Positions 1 to 8,224 of a stretch of DNA of 19,298 bases are shown here, piece by piece. The notes beneath the pieces are model-generated. The model saw only the letters and a list, made by a program, of their open reading frames with translations, did no database searches and was not told the origin of the DNA. Source of the DNA: Microbacteriaceae bacterium (lineage in GTDB: Bacteria; Actinomycetota; Actinomycetes; Actinomycetales; Microbacteriaceae); assembly GCA_012719255.1 (NCBI GenBank), contig JAAYAS010000337.1, positions 1-19,298 of the forward strand, read 5' to 3'. The first letter of the stretch is position 1. Each line of letters begins with the position of its first letter. The translations under genes and the position numbers were made by a program.

Positions 1-2
1 AG

Positions 3-998
3 TACCGCGACACCGTGCGCGACTTCTGGCGCGGCGAGCCGGCGACCCTCGGCGAGTTCGCCACCCGCATCACCGGCTCGCCCGACCTCTACGAGCGCTC
101 CGGCCGCCGCCCGGTCGCCTCGATCAACTTCGTCACCGCCCACGACGGCTTCACCCTGAACGACCTCGTCTCGTACAACCACAAGCACAACGACGCGAAC
201 GGCGAGGGCGGCCGCGACGGCGAATCGCACAACCGATCGTGGAACTGCGGCGCCGAGGGGCCGACCGACGATCCCGAGATCAACGCGCTGCGGGCGCGCC
301 AGCAGCGCAACTTCATCGCGACGCTGATGCTCTCGCAGGGCGTGCCGATGCTGCTCCACGGCGACGAGCTCGGCCGCACCCAGCAGGGCAACAACAACAC
401 CTACGCGCAGGACAACGAGCTCTCGTGGATCGATTGGGAGAACGCCGACCAGCCGCTCACCGAGTTCGTGCGGGCGCTCGCGAAGCTCCGCGCCGACCAC
501 CCGACGTTCCGCCGCCGCCACTTCTTCAACGGCAAGGTCGCGAAGCGCGGCGAGGGCGAGGGCCTGCCCGACGTCGTGTGGCTGTCGACCGACGGCAGCC
601 AGATGGTCGACGAGGACTGGAACGAGGCGTTCGTGCGCGCCATGGGGTACTTCCTCAACGGCGACGCGATCGCCGGTCGCGACCTGTACGGCCAGCGCAT
701 CACCGACCGCAGCTTCATCGTGTACTTCAACGCCTCGGAGATGCACGTCGACATCACCCTGCCCTCGCGCGAAATCACCATGCGCTGGGAGGTCGTCATC
801 GACACCGCGGGCCGGCTCACCGACGCCGAGCCGCTCGACAAGGGCGCGCAGTTCCAGCTCGAACCGCGCTCGCTCGTCGTGCTCCGCGAGTTCCACGAGC
901 CCGAGGACGAGCCCGACCACTCGGTCGCCGCCTCGATCGCCACGCGCACGCAGGCGATCCCGATCGTCGGCCACCAGACCGACGAGACGGCGCACTGA
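3..998 (+). CDS. glgX: Glycogen debranching enzyme GlgX/TreX, C-terminal part (5' truncated by window edge)
   Basis: The reading frame is already open at base 3, so the N-terminal half of the gene lies left of the window; 331 residues are visible. The family hydrolyses alpha-1,6 branch points of glycogen or limit dextrins (GH13, isoamylase type) in the cytoplasm. The segment holds the VTAHDGFTL motif (codons near 130-155), which carries the third catalytic GH13 aspartate. It is followed by the GlgX/TreX signature YNHKHNDANGEGGRDG, NRSWNCG, and the MLLHGDELGRTQQGNNN and YAQDNELSWIDW stretches. The C-terminal beta domain runs to a TGA at 996-998. Fifty bases separate it from treY on the same strand, so it is probably the first visible gene of a glgX-treY-treZ operon that feeds debranched chains into trehalose synthesis. 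The family is clear. Whether the cell uses it mainly for glycogen breakdown or for trehalose synthesis is inferred from the neighbours. Confidence 0.93.
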   Translation, partial: YRDTVRDFWRGEPATLGEFATRITGSPDLYERSGRRPVASINFVTAHDGFTLNDLVSYNHKHNDANGEGGRDGESHNRSWNCGAEGPTDDPEINALRARQQRNFIATLMLSQGVPMLLHGDELGRTQQGNNNTYAQDNELSWIDWENADQPLTEFVRALAKLRADHPTFRRRHFFNGKVAKRGEGEGLPDVVWLSTDGSQMVDEDWNEAFVRAMGYFLNGDAIAGRDLYGQRITDRSFIVYFNASEMHVDITLPSREITMRWEVVIDTAGRLTDAEPLDKGAQFQLEPRSLVVLREFHEPEDEPDHSVAASIATRTQAIPIVGHQTDETAH

Positions 999-1048
999 CC
1001 CGCGCCCACCGCATCCCCCGCCCGCCCCGACCACGAAAGGAACCGCGC

Positions 1049-3370
1049 ATGCGCACCCCCCGCAGCACGTACCGGCTGCAGCTCACCCCCGAGTTCACGT
1101 TCGACGACGCGCGCGCGCAGCTGCCCTACCTCGCGAAGCTCGGGGTCGACTGGGTGTACCTGTCGCCGATCCTGCAGTCGACCACCGGCTCGCAGCACGG
1201 CTACGACGTCGTCGACGCGACCCGCGTCGACGAGGCCCGCGGCGGCCGCGAGGGCTTCGAGCGCTTCGCGCGCGCGGCGCACGACGCCGGTCTCGGCGTG
1301 CTCGTCGACATCGTGCCGAACCACATGGGCATCGCCGTGCCGCGCGAGAATCCGTGGTGGTGGGATGTGCTCGCGCACGGCCGCGAGGCCGAGCACGCCG
1401 ATTTCTTCGACATCGACTGGGACGCCGCCGACGGCCGCGTGCTCGTGCCCGTCGTCGGCGACGACGACATGCCGCAGGCGCCGGGCGACCCGATCGCGCA
1501 CCTCGAGGTCGATCGGGATGCGGGCGTGCTGCGCTACTGGGACCTCGAGCTGCCGCTCGCGCCCGGCTCGGCCGACGACGGCGCCGACGCCCGCGAGGTG
1601 CACCGCCGCCAGCACTACCGGCTCGTGCACTGGCGGGTCGGCGACTGGGCGCTGAACTACCGGCGGTTCTTCACGATCACGACGCTCGCCGGGCTGCGCG
1701 TCGAGGACGAGCGCGTCTTCGACGCCGCCCACGCCGAGATCCTCCGCTGGGTGCGCGAGGGCCTCGTCGACGGGCTGCGCATCGACCACCCCGACGGACT
1801 GCGCGACCCGGCCGGCTACCTCCGCCGCCTCCGCGAGGCGACCGGCGGCGTGTACGTGTCGGTCGAGAAGATCCTCGAGCCCGGCGAGGAGCTGCCCGAC
1901 GACTGGGCGTGCGAGGGCACCACCGGCTACGACGCCCTCGGGGAGTTCGAGCGCGTGATGATCGCGCCCGACGGGCTCGACGACCTCGGGGCGTTCGCCG
2001 CCTCGCTGTCGACCCGCGACACCGACGACTGGCCGACGCTCGTGCACGCGATGAAGCGCGAGGTCACCGACGAGCCGCTGCAGGCCGAGCTCGCCCGCGT
2101 CGCCCGCGAGCTCGCCGCCGACGGCATCGAGGGCGATGGCGTCGTCGACGCGCTCGCCGAGATCGCCGCGAGCATGCCCGTCTACCGCACCTACCTCCCC
2201 CACGGCGAGGAGATCGTGCGCCGCGCGGCCGTCGACGCCGCCGATTGGCGGCCCGACCTGCGCGGCGAGCTCGAGCGGCTCGTGCCGGTGCTCACCGACC
2301 CGCGCCGGGCCGCGGCGCTGCGCTGGCAGCAGACGACCGGGATGGTGATGGCGAAGGCCGTCGAGGACCGTGCGTTCTACCGCTGGTCGCGCCTCACCTC
2401 GCTCAACGAGGTCGGCGGCGACCCGGCCTCCGGCGCGCTCGCCCCCGACGCCTTCCACGAGGCGCAGCGGCGCCGGCACGAGCGCCGGCCGCTCGCGCAG
2501 ACCGCGCTCACCACGCACGACACGAAGCGCTCGGAGGACACCCGCGCCCGCATCGACGTGCTCGCCGAGATCGCCGACGAATGGGCCGACGCGCTCGACG
2601 AGCTGCTCGACATCGCACCGCTGCCGAACCGCGGCTTCGCGAACCTCGTGTGGCAGGCGGTGATCGGCGCCTGGCCGGCGTCGCGCGAGCGGTTGCACGC
2701 CTACGTCGAGAAGGCCGCCCGCGAGGCCGGCGACATCACGACCTGGACCGCGATCGACGCCGAGTACGAGGCCGCGCTGCACCGCGCGGTCGACGCGGCG
2801 TTCGACCACCCCGCCGCGCGCGCGATCGTCGCCCGGCTCAACGAGCGCGTCACCCCCGCCGGCGACTCGAACTCGCTCGTGCTCAAGGCGATGCAGCTGC
2901 TCGCGCCCGGCGTGCCCGATGTGTACCAGGGCACGGAGCTGTGGGACCGCTCGCTCGTCGACCCCGACAACCGCCGACGGGTCGACTGGTTCGCGCGGGC
3001 CGCCGCGCTCGACGCGGTGACCAAGGGCGCCCGGCCCGAGATCGACGAGACCGGGGCCGCGAAGCTCATGGTCGTCACCGCCGCGCTGCGGCTGCGACGC
3101 CGCGCCCCCGAGCGGTTCGACGAGTACACCCCGCTCGAGGTGACCGGCCCGGCGGCCGAGCACGCGATCGCCTTCGACCGCGGCGGCGTCGTGCTCGTCG
3201 GCACCCGGCTGCCGATCGGCCTCGCCGAGGGCGGCGGCTGGTTCGACACCCGCGTGCACCTGCCCGAGGGCGAGTGGGTCGATCAGCTCAGCGGCCGCGA
3301 GGCGCACGGCGCGGCCTCGGTGGCGGCGCTCCTCGCCGAGCTGCCGCTGTCGATCCTCGCACGGCGCTGA
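1049..3370 (+). CDS. treY: Maltooligosyl trehalose synthase TreY
   Basis: This 773-residue GH13 enzyme rearranges the reducing-end alpha-1,4 bond of maltooligosaccharides into an alpha,alpha-1,1 bond, giving maltooligosyl trehalose in the cytoplasm. The N-terminus TYRLQLTPEFTFDDA and the YLSPILQSTTGSQHGYDVVD stretch are typical of TreY. The GH13 regions are visible in order: DIVPNHMG at residues 87-94; GLRIDHPDGL at 242-251 with the likely nucleophile D246; SVEKIL at 271-276 with the likely acid/base E273; and TTHDTKRSED at 488-497 with D491. A late PGVPDVYQGTE motif is also family-typical, and the length fits. The ATG was chosen because GAAAGGA lies about 7 bases upstream and the homology starts at once; the frame stays open further upstream, but that part overlaps glgX and is a shadow. 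It sits between glgX and treZ, the standard TreX-TreY-TreZ order of pathway steps. Confidence 0.96.
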   Translation: MRTPRSTYRLQLTPEFTFDDARAQLPYLAKLGVDWVYLSPILQSTTGSQHGYDVVDATRVDEARGGREGFERFARAAHDAGLGVLVDIVPNHMGIAVPRENPWWWDVLAHGREAEHADFFDIDWDAADGRVLVPVVGDDDMPQAPGDPIAHLEVDRDAGVLRYWDLELPLAPGSADDGADAREVHRRQHYRLVHWRVGDWALNYRRFFTITTLAGLRVEDERVFDAAHAEILRWVREGLVDGLRIDHPDGLRDPAGYLRRLREATGGVYVSVEKILEPGEELPDDWACEGTTGYDALGEFERVMIAPDGLDDLGAFAASLSTRDTDDWPTLVHAMKREVTDEPLQAELARVARELAADGIEGDGVVDALAEIAASMPVYRTYLPHGEEIVRRAAVDAADWRPDLRGELERLVPVLTDPRRAAALRWQQTTGMVMAKAVEDRAFYRWSRLTSLNEVGGDPASGALAPDAFHEAQRRRHERRPLAQTALTTHDTKRSEDTRARIDVLAEIADEWADALDELLDIAPLPNRGFANLVWQAVIGAWPASRERLHAYVEKAAREAGDITTWTAIDAEYEAALHRAVDAAFDHPAARAIVARLNERVTPAGDSNSLVLKAMQLLAPGVPDVYQGTELWDRSLVDPDNRRRVDWFARAAALDAVTKGARPEIDETGAAKLMVVTAALRLRRRAPERFDEYTPLEVTGPAAEHAIAFDRGGVVLVGTRLPIGLAEGGGWFDTRVHLPEGEWVDQLSGREAHGAASVAALLAELPLSILARR

Positions 3371-3517
3371 GCCCGGGGCTCGCGGGATGATGGGTGCGGC
3401 GGATCCTCGCGGGGCGGGGCGCGGGGCCTCGCGCTCTGTCCGCTCGGCGCCGCCCCGCCGGCGCCGCGGCGCGCGTGCGCCCCGCATCCCCGACGCCGAT
3501 CCGCGACCCGGCCCCCG

Positions 3518-5791
3518 ATGACCGGCGCCGGCGGTGCGTACGGTGCCGGCGCGGCCACCGGCGACACGAGCGACACGAGCGACACGAGCGACACGAGCGA
3601 GACGACGACCACGAGCGAGACGAGCACGACGAGCGAGATGAACGGCACGAACGAGACGAACGGCACGGACGAGAACGACATGAGCGAGACCCACGGCATC
3701 CACGGCACCGGCGGCGCGGCGGAAGCCCGCGCGGCGGCGGCGAGCACCGTCCCGGGCGGCCCCGCGGCAGGCGGCACGGCGGCGAGCGGCGCGGCTGGAG
3801 TCGGCGCAGCTGCGGGCGGCACGGCGGCGAGCGGCACGGCGGCATGCAGTGCGGCGTCCGGCGGTGCGGCTCCGGCCGGTCGCCCGAGCGGCGCGGCGCC
3901 GCATCCCGATGAGCCGAGCGTCGACACGGCGCCGATCTCGCTCGTGCGCGACTCCCGCTTCGACGTGTGGGCGCCGCGGGCGCAGCGGATGCGGCTGCTC
4001 GTCGACGGCCGCGAGTACCCGATGTCGCGCTCCGACGAGTCGTGGTGGCGGCCGGTGGGTCTGCCGCTGCTCGACCCGCGCGCGCCGCTCGGCGAGCACG
4101 ACTACGGCTATCTCATCGACGACGACCCCGACCCTCGGCCCGACCCTCGGTCGCGCCGCCAGCCGGCGGGCGTGCACGGCCTGTCGCGCACCTTCGACGC
4201 CGGCGCGTTCGAGTGGACCGACGCCGCGTGGACCGGCCGGCAGCTCGCCGGCGGCGTCGTCTACGAGCTGCACATCGGCACGTTCACTCCCGACGGCACC
4301 CTCGATGCGGCGATCGACCGGCTCGACCACCTCGTCGACCTCGGCGTCGACTTCGTCGAGCTCATGCCGGTGAACGCCTTCAACGGCGACCACGGCTGGG
4401 GCTACGACGGCGTCTACTGGTACGCGGTGCACGAGCCGTACGGCGGGCCGTTCGCGTACCAGCGCTTCGTCGACGCCTGCCACGCGCGCGGCCTCGGGGT
4501 GATCCAGGACGTCGTCTACAACCACCTCGGCCCCTCGGGCAACTACCTCGGGATGTTCGGCCCCTATCTCGCCCCGCAGCACACCACCGCGTGGGGCGAC
4601 GGCGTGAACCTCGACGGCTTCGACAGCGACCAGGTGCGCCGCTACATCATCGACAACGTGCTCATGTGGGTGCGCGACTTCCACGTCGACGGGCTGCGGC
4701 TCGACGCCGTGCACGCGCTCGTCGACACCCGCGCGAAGCACATCCTCGAGGAGATCTCCGACGAGGCCGACGCGATCTCGGCGTTCCTCGGCCGGCCGAT
4801 CTCGCTGATCGCCGAGTCGGACCTCAACGCGCCGCGCATGATCGCGACCCGCGACGCCGGCGGCTACGCCCTCACCGCGCAGTGGTCGGACGACTTCCAC
4901 CACGCCGCGCACGTGTGCCTCACCGGCGAGGACGACGGCTACTACGAGGACTTCGCCGAGCAGGGCGGCGGCTTCGGCGCGCTCGAGAAGGTGCTCACGA
5001 AGGGCTTCTACCACGACGGCTCGCTGTCGACGTTCCGCCGCCGCCACCACGGACGGCCGCTGAGCCCGACGACCCGCGCCTGGCGGCTCGTCGCCTCGAC
5101 GCAGAACCACGACCAGATCGGGAACCGGGCGCGCGGCGACCGGCTCTCGGAGACGCTCTCGCCCGACCAGCTCGCCGTGGGCGCGACGCTGCTGCTGTGC
5201 GCGCCGTTCACGCCGATGCTGTTCATGGGCGAGGAGTGGGGGTCGGCGACGCCGTTCCAGTTCTTCTCGTCGCACCCCGAGCCCGAGCTCGCCGAGGCGA
5301 CCTCGCGCGGCCGCATCGAGGAGTTCGCGCGGATGGGGTGGGATCGGAGCGAGGTGCCGAACCCGCAGGACCCGGAGACCTTCCGGCGCTCGAAGCTCGA
5401 GTGGCAGGACCTCGACTTCCCCGAGCACCAGCGGCTGCTCGGCGTGTACCGCGAGCTGCTCCGGTTGCGTCGCACGCATCCCGAGCTCGCCTCGCCGTGG
5501 CTGCGCGATGTGACGGTGACCGCGGATGCGGAGGCGCGCACGTTCTCCTTCTGGCGCGGCGATCTGCAGGTGGTGCTGAACTTCGCCGCCGAGGAGCGGC
5601 AGGTCGAGCTCGACGTCGACGTGCGGTACACGAAGTACCGCGAGCTGCCGAAGCTGCTGTTCGCGACGCGCGAGGGCGTGTCGGTGCGGATGCGGGAGGG
5701 CGAGGGTCGGGAGGCCGTCGACATCGCGACGATGCCGGCGCACTCGGCCGCGGTGTTCGGGCCCGAGCCGCAGCCGGCGCCGGAGCCGTAG
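3518..5791 (+). CDS. treZ: Malto-oligosyltrehalose trehalohydrolase TreZ with long low-complexity N-terminal leader
   Basis: The enzyme cleaves trehalose from maltooligosyl trehalose, completing the TreY/TreZ route. From about residue 148 the protein looks canonical: RFDVWAPRAQRMRLLVDG opens the N-terminal E-set domain, GGVVYELHIGTFTPDGT opens the GH13 barrel, DVVYNHLGPSGNY starts at 331, GLRLDAVHAL carries nucleophile D396, LIAESDLN carries acid E433, and TQNHDQIGNRARGDR carries D532. The first ~147 residues are different: they are rich in Thr, Ser, Asp, Glu, Gly and Ala and contain DTS and ETS repeats encoded by a 9-bp tandem repeat. Without this leader the length (~610) fits the family. 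Third codon positions through the leader are almost all G or C in this frame, which supports translation. No clear Shine-Dalgarno precedes the ATG at 3518; in-frame ATGs at 3638 and 3680 are alternative starts. The 147-base gap from treY contains no gene I can support. Enzyme identity is secure; the exact start is not. Confidence 0.92.
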   Translation: MTGAGGAYGAGAATGDTSDTSDTSDTSETTTTSETSTTSEMNGTNETNGTDENDMSETHGIHGTGGAAEARAAAASTVPGGPAAGGTAASGAAGVGAAAGGTAASGTAACSAASGGAAPAGRPSGAAPHPDEPSVDTAPISLVRDSRFDVWAPRAQRMRLLVDGREYPMSRSDESWWRPVGLPLLDPRAPLGEHDYGYLIDDDPDPRPDPRSRRQPAGVHGLSRTFDAGAFEWTDAAWTGRQLAGGVVYELHIGTFTPDGTLDAAIDRLDHLVDLGVDFVELMPVNAFNGDHGWGYDGVYWYAVHEPYGGPFAYQRFVDACHARGLGVIQDVVYNHLGPSGNYLGMFGPYLAPQHTTAWGDGVNLDGFDSDQVRRYIIDNVLMWVRDFHVDGLRLDAVHALVDTRAKHILEEISDEADAISAFLGRPISLIAESDLNAPRMIATRDAGGYALTAQWSDDFHHAAHVCLTGEDDGYYEDFAEQGGGFGALEKVLTKGFYHDGSLSTFRRRHHGRPLSPTTRAWRLVASTQNHDQIGNRARGDRLSETLSPDQLAVGATLLLCAPFTPMLFMGEEWGSATPFQFFSSHPEPELAEATSRGRIEEFARMGWDRSEVPNPQDPETFRRSKLEWQDLDFPEHQRLLGVYRELLRLRRTHPELASPWLRDVTVTADAEARTFSFWRGDLQVVLNFAAEERQVELDVDVRYTKYRELPKLLFATREGVSVRMREGEGREAVDIATMPAHSAAVFGPEPQPAPEP
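3563..3598 (+). repeat. 9-bp tandem repeat in the treZ leader
   Basis: Four perfect copies of GACACGAGC stand head to tail. They decay into related GAGACGAGC-like units up to about 3690. The unit is three codons long, so copy-number change keeps the frame and adds or removes Asp-Thr-Ser. Such arrays commonly vary in copy number between strains by slippage; whether this one does is not known. Confidence 0.9.
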
Positions 5792-5830
5792 GCCGCAGCC
5801 TGGCGCCGCAGCCCGGAGCGGCGCGCGGCA

Positions 5831-5861
5831 CCGGGTCCGGCGCTTCGGTGTCGTGACCCGG
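5831..5861 (+). terminator. UUCG-capped hairpin after treZ, candidate terminator
   Basis: CCGGGTC (5831-5837) pairs with GACCCGG (5855-5861). Inside this, CGGCGC (5838-5843) pairs with GTGTCG (5848-5853) using two G-U pairs that form only in the + strand RNA. The cap is the stable TTCG tetraloop and one T is bulged. The hairpin lies 40 bases after the treZ stop, in the gap to the convergent HNH gene. No T-run follows, as is common in GC-rich actinobacteria, so termination is inferred from structure and place. Confidence 0.45.
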
Positions 5862-5893
5862 CTCATCAGCGATACCACCCGGCCAGCGGCCCG

Positions 5894-5933
5894 GCGGCAC
5901 CGCGGCACCGCGGCACCGCGGCCCCGCGGCACC
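5894..5933. repeat. 8-bp tandem repeat between treZ and the HNH gene
   Basis: Five adjacent units of GCGGCACC, the fourth reading GCGGCCCC, fill this part of the intergenic gap. The unit is not a multiple of three and lies outside both genes. No function is evident. Confidence 0.85.
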
Positions 5934-5960
5934 CTCGCCCGGCGGTCGACGGCTCGGTCC

Positions 5961-5996
5961 GGCCGCGCGGCGACGCGGTCAGGCCGCGCGGCGACG
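5961..5996. repeat. 15-bp direct repeat, 21-bp period, across the HNH gene end
   Basis: GGCCGCGCGGCGACG occurs at 5961-5975 and again at 5982-5996. The right copy encodes the last residues (RRRAA) of the HNH protein and the left copy lies just beyond its stop codon (5979-5981). This looks like a small duplication of the 3' end. Confidence 0.8.
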
Positions 5997-8066
5997 GGCA
6001 TCGCGGAGCCGCTCGGGCGGGAGCGGGGTCGGCGGGTTCGCGGCCCGGAAGGCCGGGTCGAAGCGCTTGCGGCCACCGAGCCGCGGCGTGCCGGCGAGAT
6101 CGATCTGCCAGGGCGGGATGAACCAGACCGTACCGCCGCCAACGGCGTTCGGTGGACGATCCGGGTCGTGCGCGATCGCCACGCGCCATCCCTCGTGCAC
6201 CCGGTGGTGGCAGGTGGTGCAGAGGAGCACGCCGTTGTCGAGGTCGGTCGTGCCATCGTGGAGCATCCACCACCGGACGTGATGCGCCTCGGTGAGATGC
6301 GGCGGCAGTCCGCAGAAGGCGCAGCCGCCGTCGCGTTCGACGAGCGCGAGCCGCTGGGCTCGAGTGAAGAACCGCGAGCGCCGCCCGAGATCGAGCACCT
6401 CGCCATCGCCGCCGAGCACGATCGGGATCGCCTCGGCCGCCGCCGCGAGCCGCCGCGCGGTGGCCGCGTCGATCGGACCGAACCCGTCGATCGAGGGCGC
6501 GCCGAACGGCCTCGGCGCGCCGCTCGTCGCCGCAGGTTCGCGTCGGCCGGGTTCGGCGCCGTTGCCCGCGTCACCGACCCGGCCCGCACCGTCGAGGTCG
6601 GCGCTGTCGGGCAGCGCGGTCGGCCGGAAGCGCACCCTCAGGGTCCCGCTCGCACCCGGGTGCTGCTCGCCGGCGGTCCGTTCGCCGGCGCTGCGCGGGT
6701 CGGTACCGCGCAGTTCGGAGTCGCGGTGGTCGTCGTCGCACCGCTCGGCATCGTGCGGGTCGGCATCGCGCGGGTCGGCATCGCGCCGGTCGGGGTCGTT
6801 CCCATCCTCGACCTGCTTCGCCGTGCCCTGCTCGAGGGCGCCGCGGTGGTGCCCGGACGGTGCATCGCCGCGGAGGTCGTCGAGCGACATCCGAACGACC
6901 ACCGTGGTCGTGGTCGAGGGAAGTCCGTCGCCGCCGCACGCGAGCGCGTGCCGGCACAGCGTGGCGAGCGCGTCGGCGGCGAGCTGCCCGATCGTGCGAT
7001 CGTCGGTGGCGACCGGACCTCCGCGGTCATCGCCGCCGGGATCGGCGGCTGCACCAGCGGCACTATCGGCGCCGCCGTCGCCCGGGTCGGCAGGGCCGGT
7101 CGGGTCGGCAGGGCCGGCAGGGGCGCCCGGATTGGCCGGGTCCGCAGCCGCAAGGCCAGAAGCGCCGTCCGCAACGGCGGCGTCACCCTCCTCGCCCCCG
7201 GCGCCACCGGCAGCGCCGCCCTCAGGGCCGCTGGGAGCGGAGCCGGCGACCGGGGAGTCCGTTCCACTGGCTCGCTCCCGGCGGGCGGCGAGCTGCTGGC
7301 CGACGATCGCGTCGATGGCGAGCTTGATCGGGGCTCCGGTCTCGGCGTCGAACCGGCCCCGGATCGTCATCATGCCGTCGGCGTCGGTGCCGATCACGAG
7401 GTTCCGGTTGCGACGGTGCCGCTCGAGGGTCGGCGCGACGCCGTCGGGGTCCACATGCGCCTCGAGCTCCGCGATGACGCGCTGCAGTTCGCGGAGCGTG
7501 AGCTGCGGGGCGGACTCGACGAGCAGCTCCTCGGCGCGGTCGCGCTCGTCGTGGTCGACCCGCGGGGCGATGCGGCGGTCGAAGTCGACGATCGCGTGGG
7601 CCGCCGCCAGCCCGAGGGCGCCGTCGTCGAGCGCCGCCGCCACGTGCTCGCATCGGGCGCGCATCGGCTCGCCCAGGCCGTCGCGCACCACCACCGCGGC
7701 GCCGACCCTCGTGAGCCGCTTCGCCTCTGCCGGATGCGCGCCGAGCCGCACGGCGACGAGCTCGTCGGCGTGGCGGTATCCGTGGCGCCGGGCGAGCCGC
7801 TCGGCGCCGAGCTCGGGGCGGGAGCGCTCGGCGACCTCGGCCGCGAGCACGACCGCGACACCGTCGACCGCCCGCCGGAGCGCACCGAGCACGTCGAGCA
7901 TGCTCGCGAGCCGAGCGTCGGCGGCGCCGGCGGTCGCGGCCTCGATGCCGTCCGCTCCCGCCTCGGCCTCGGCCGAGACGAGCTCGCGGGCGAATGCCTC
8001 GAACCGCTCGCGGAGCGCACCGAGCGAACCGCGCTCGACGGCAATGGGGCGATGGTCGATGGACAC
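5979..8066 (-). CDS. DUF222 / HNH endonuclease domain protein (REP13E12-like)
   Basis: A 695-residue protein with the DUF222 plus C-terminal HNH layout common in actinobacteria, where the family is known from the mycobacterial 13E12 repeat proteins. The all-helical N-terminal part (about 1-263) contains AERLARRHGYRHADELV and LERHRRNRNLVIGTDADGM. The HNH nuclease is at about 580-630: CAFC (582-585), H595-H596, N611, C616-C619 and H620/H624, a treble-clef zinc and ββα-metal pattern. The domains are split by two low-complexity inserts: an Ala/Gly/Pro/Asp linker near 264-350, and an Asp/Arg/His-rich linker near 400-465 with DPRDA repeats. GTG at 8066 was chosen because AGGAGGT sits 7 bases upstream; the frame stays open to 8234, but that extension looks non-coding. 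A consensus LexA box lies upstream, so damage induction is likely. The substrate is unknown. Confidence 0.9.
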   Translation of the reverse strand: MSIDHRPIAVERGSLGALRERFEAFARELVSAEAEAGADGIEAATAGAADARLASMLDVLGALRRAVDGVAVVLAAEVAERSRPELGAERLARRHGYRHADELVAVRLGAHPAEAKRLTRVGAAVVVRDGLGEPMRARCEHVAAALDDGALGLAAAHAIVDFDRRIAPRVDHDERDRAEELLVESAPQLTLRELQRVIAELEAHVDPDGVAPTLERHRRNRNLVIGTDADGMMTIRGRFDAETGAPIKLAIDAIVGQQLAARRERASGTDSPVAGSAPSGPEGGAAGGAGGEEGDAAVADGASGLAAADPANPGAPAGPADPTGPADPGDGGADSAAGAAADPGGDDRGGPVATDDRTIGQLAADALATLCRHALACGGDGLPSTTTTVVVRMSLDDLRGDAPSGHHRGALEQGTAKQVEDGNDPDRRDADPRDADPHDAERCDDDHRDSELRGTDPRSAGERTAGEQHPGASGTLRVRFRPTALPDSADLDGAGRVGDAGNGAEPGRREPAATSGAPRPFGAPSIDGFGPIDAATARRLAAAAEAIPIVLGGDGEVLDLGRRSRFFTRAQRLALVERDGGCAFCGLPPHLTEAHHVRWWMLHDGTTDLDNGVLLCTTCHHRVHEGWRVAIAHDPDRPPNAVGGGTVWFIPPWQIDLAGTPRLGGRKRFDPAFRAANPPTPLPPERLRDARRRAA
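6745..6789. repeat. 15-bp tandem repeat inside the HNH gene
   Basis: Three units of 15 bp (6745-6759, 6760-6774, 6775-6789), each close to TCGGCATCGCGCGGG, differ by one or two bases. On the - strand they encode the pentapeptide repeat DPRDA/DPHDA in the second linker. The frame-preserving unit suggests the linker can lengthen or shrink without harm. Confidence 0.85.
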
Positions 8067-8073
8067 GACGGCC

Positions 8074-8080
8074 ACCTCCT
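8074..8080 (-). promoter_or_regulatory. Ribosome binding site that fixes the HNH gene start
   Basis: On the - strand the sequence reads AGGAGGT, a near-perfect anti-16S match, 7 bases before GTG 8066. It argues against the longer open frame that begins at 8234. Confidence 0.8.
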
Positions 8081-8224
8081 CGGGAGGGCGTGATCGGCGG
8101 ACGCGCGCGCACCGGCCGACGCCGGCGCCCGCGCCACGGGCGGAACCGAATGAGAGCAGCACCAACGAAGAAGAAGCGCACCAACCGATCGGATGCCGCG
8201 CAATCGCACCGCACCCGCTGCCGT

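Noticed and set aside
3445..3466. Hairpin CGGCGCC/GGCGCCG between treY and treZ
   Set aside because: A 7-bp stem in a stretch of nearly pure G and C is expected by chance, and a terminator inside this operon would be odd.
3394..3912. A + strand frame rich in RHE/DER repeats overlapping the treZ leader
   Set aside because: It is the treZ repeat read in another frame. It ends inside treZ, has no domain, and the treZ frame has the better third-position G/C pattern.
401..6589. A 2062-codon open frame on the - strand opposite glgX, treY and treZ
   Set aside because: Its stretches of Arg, Glu, Val and His and the lack of any family motif are typical of the antisense of GC-rich genes. The + strand genes have full catalytic motif sets.
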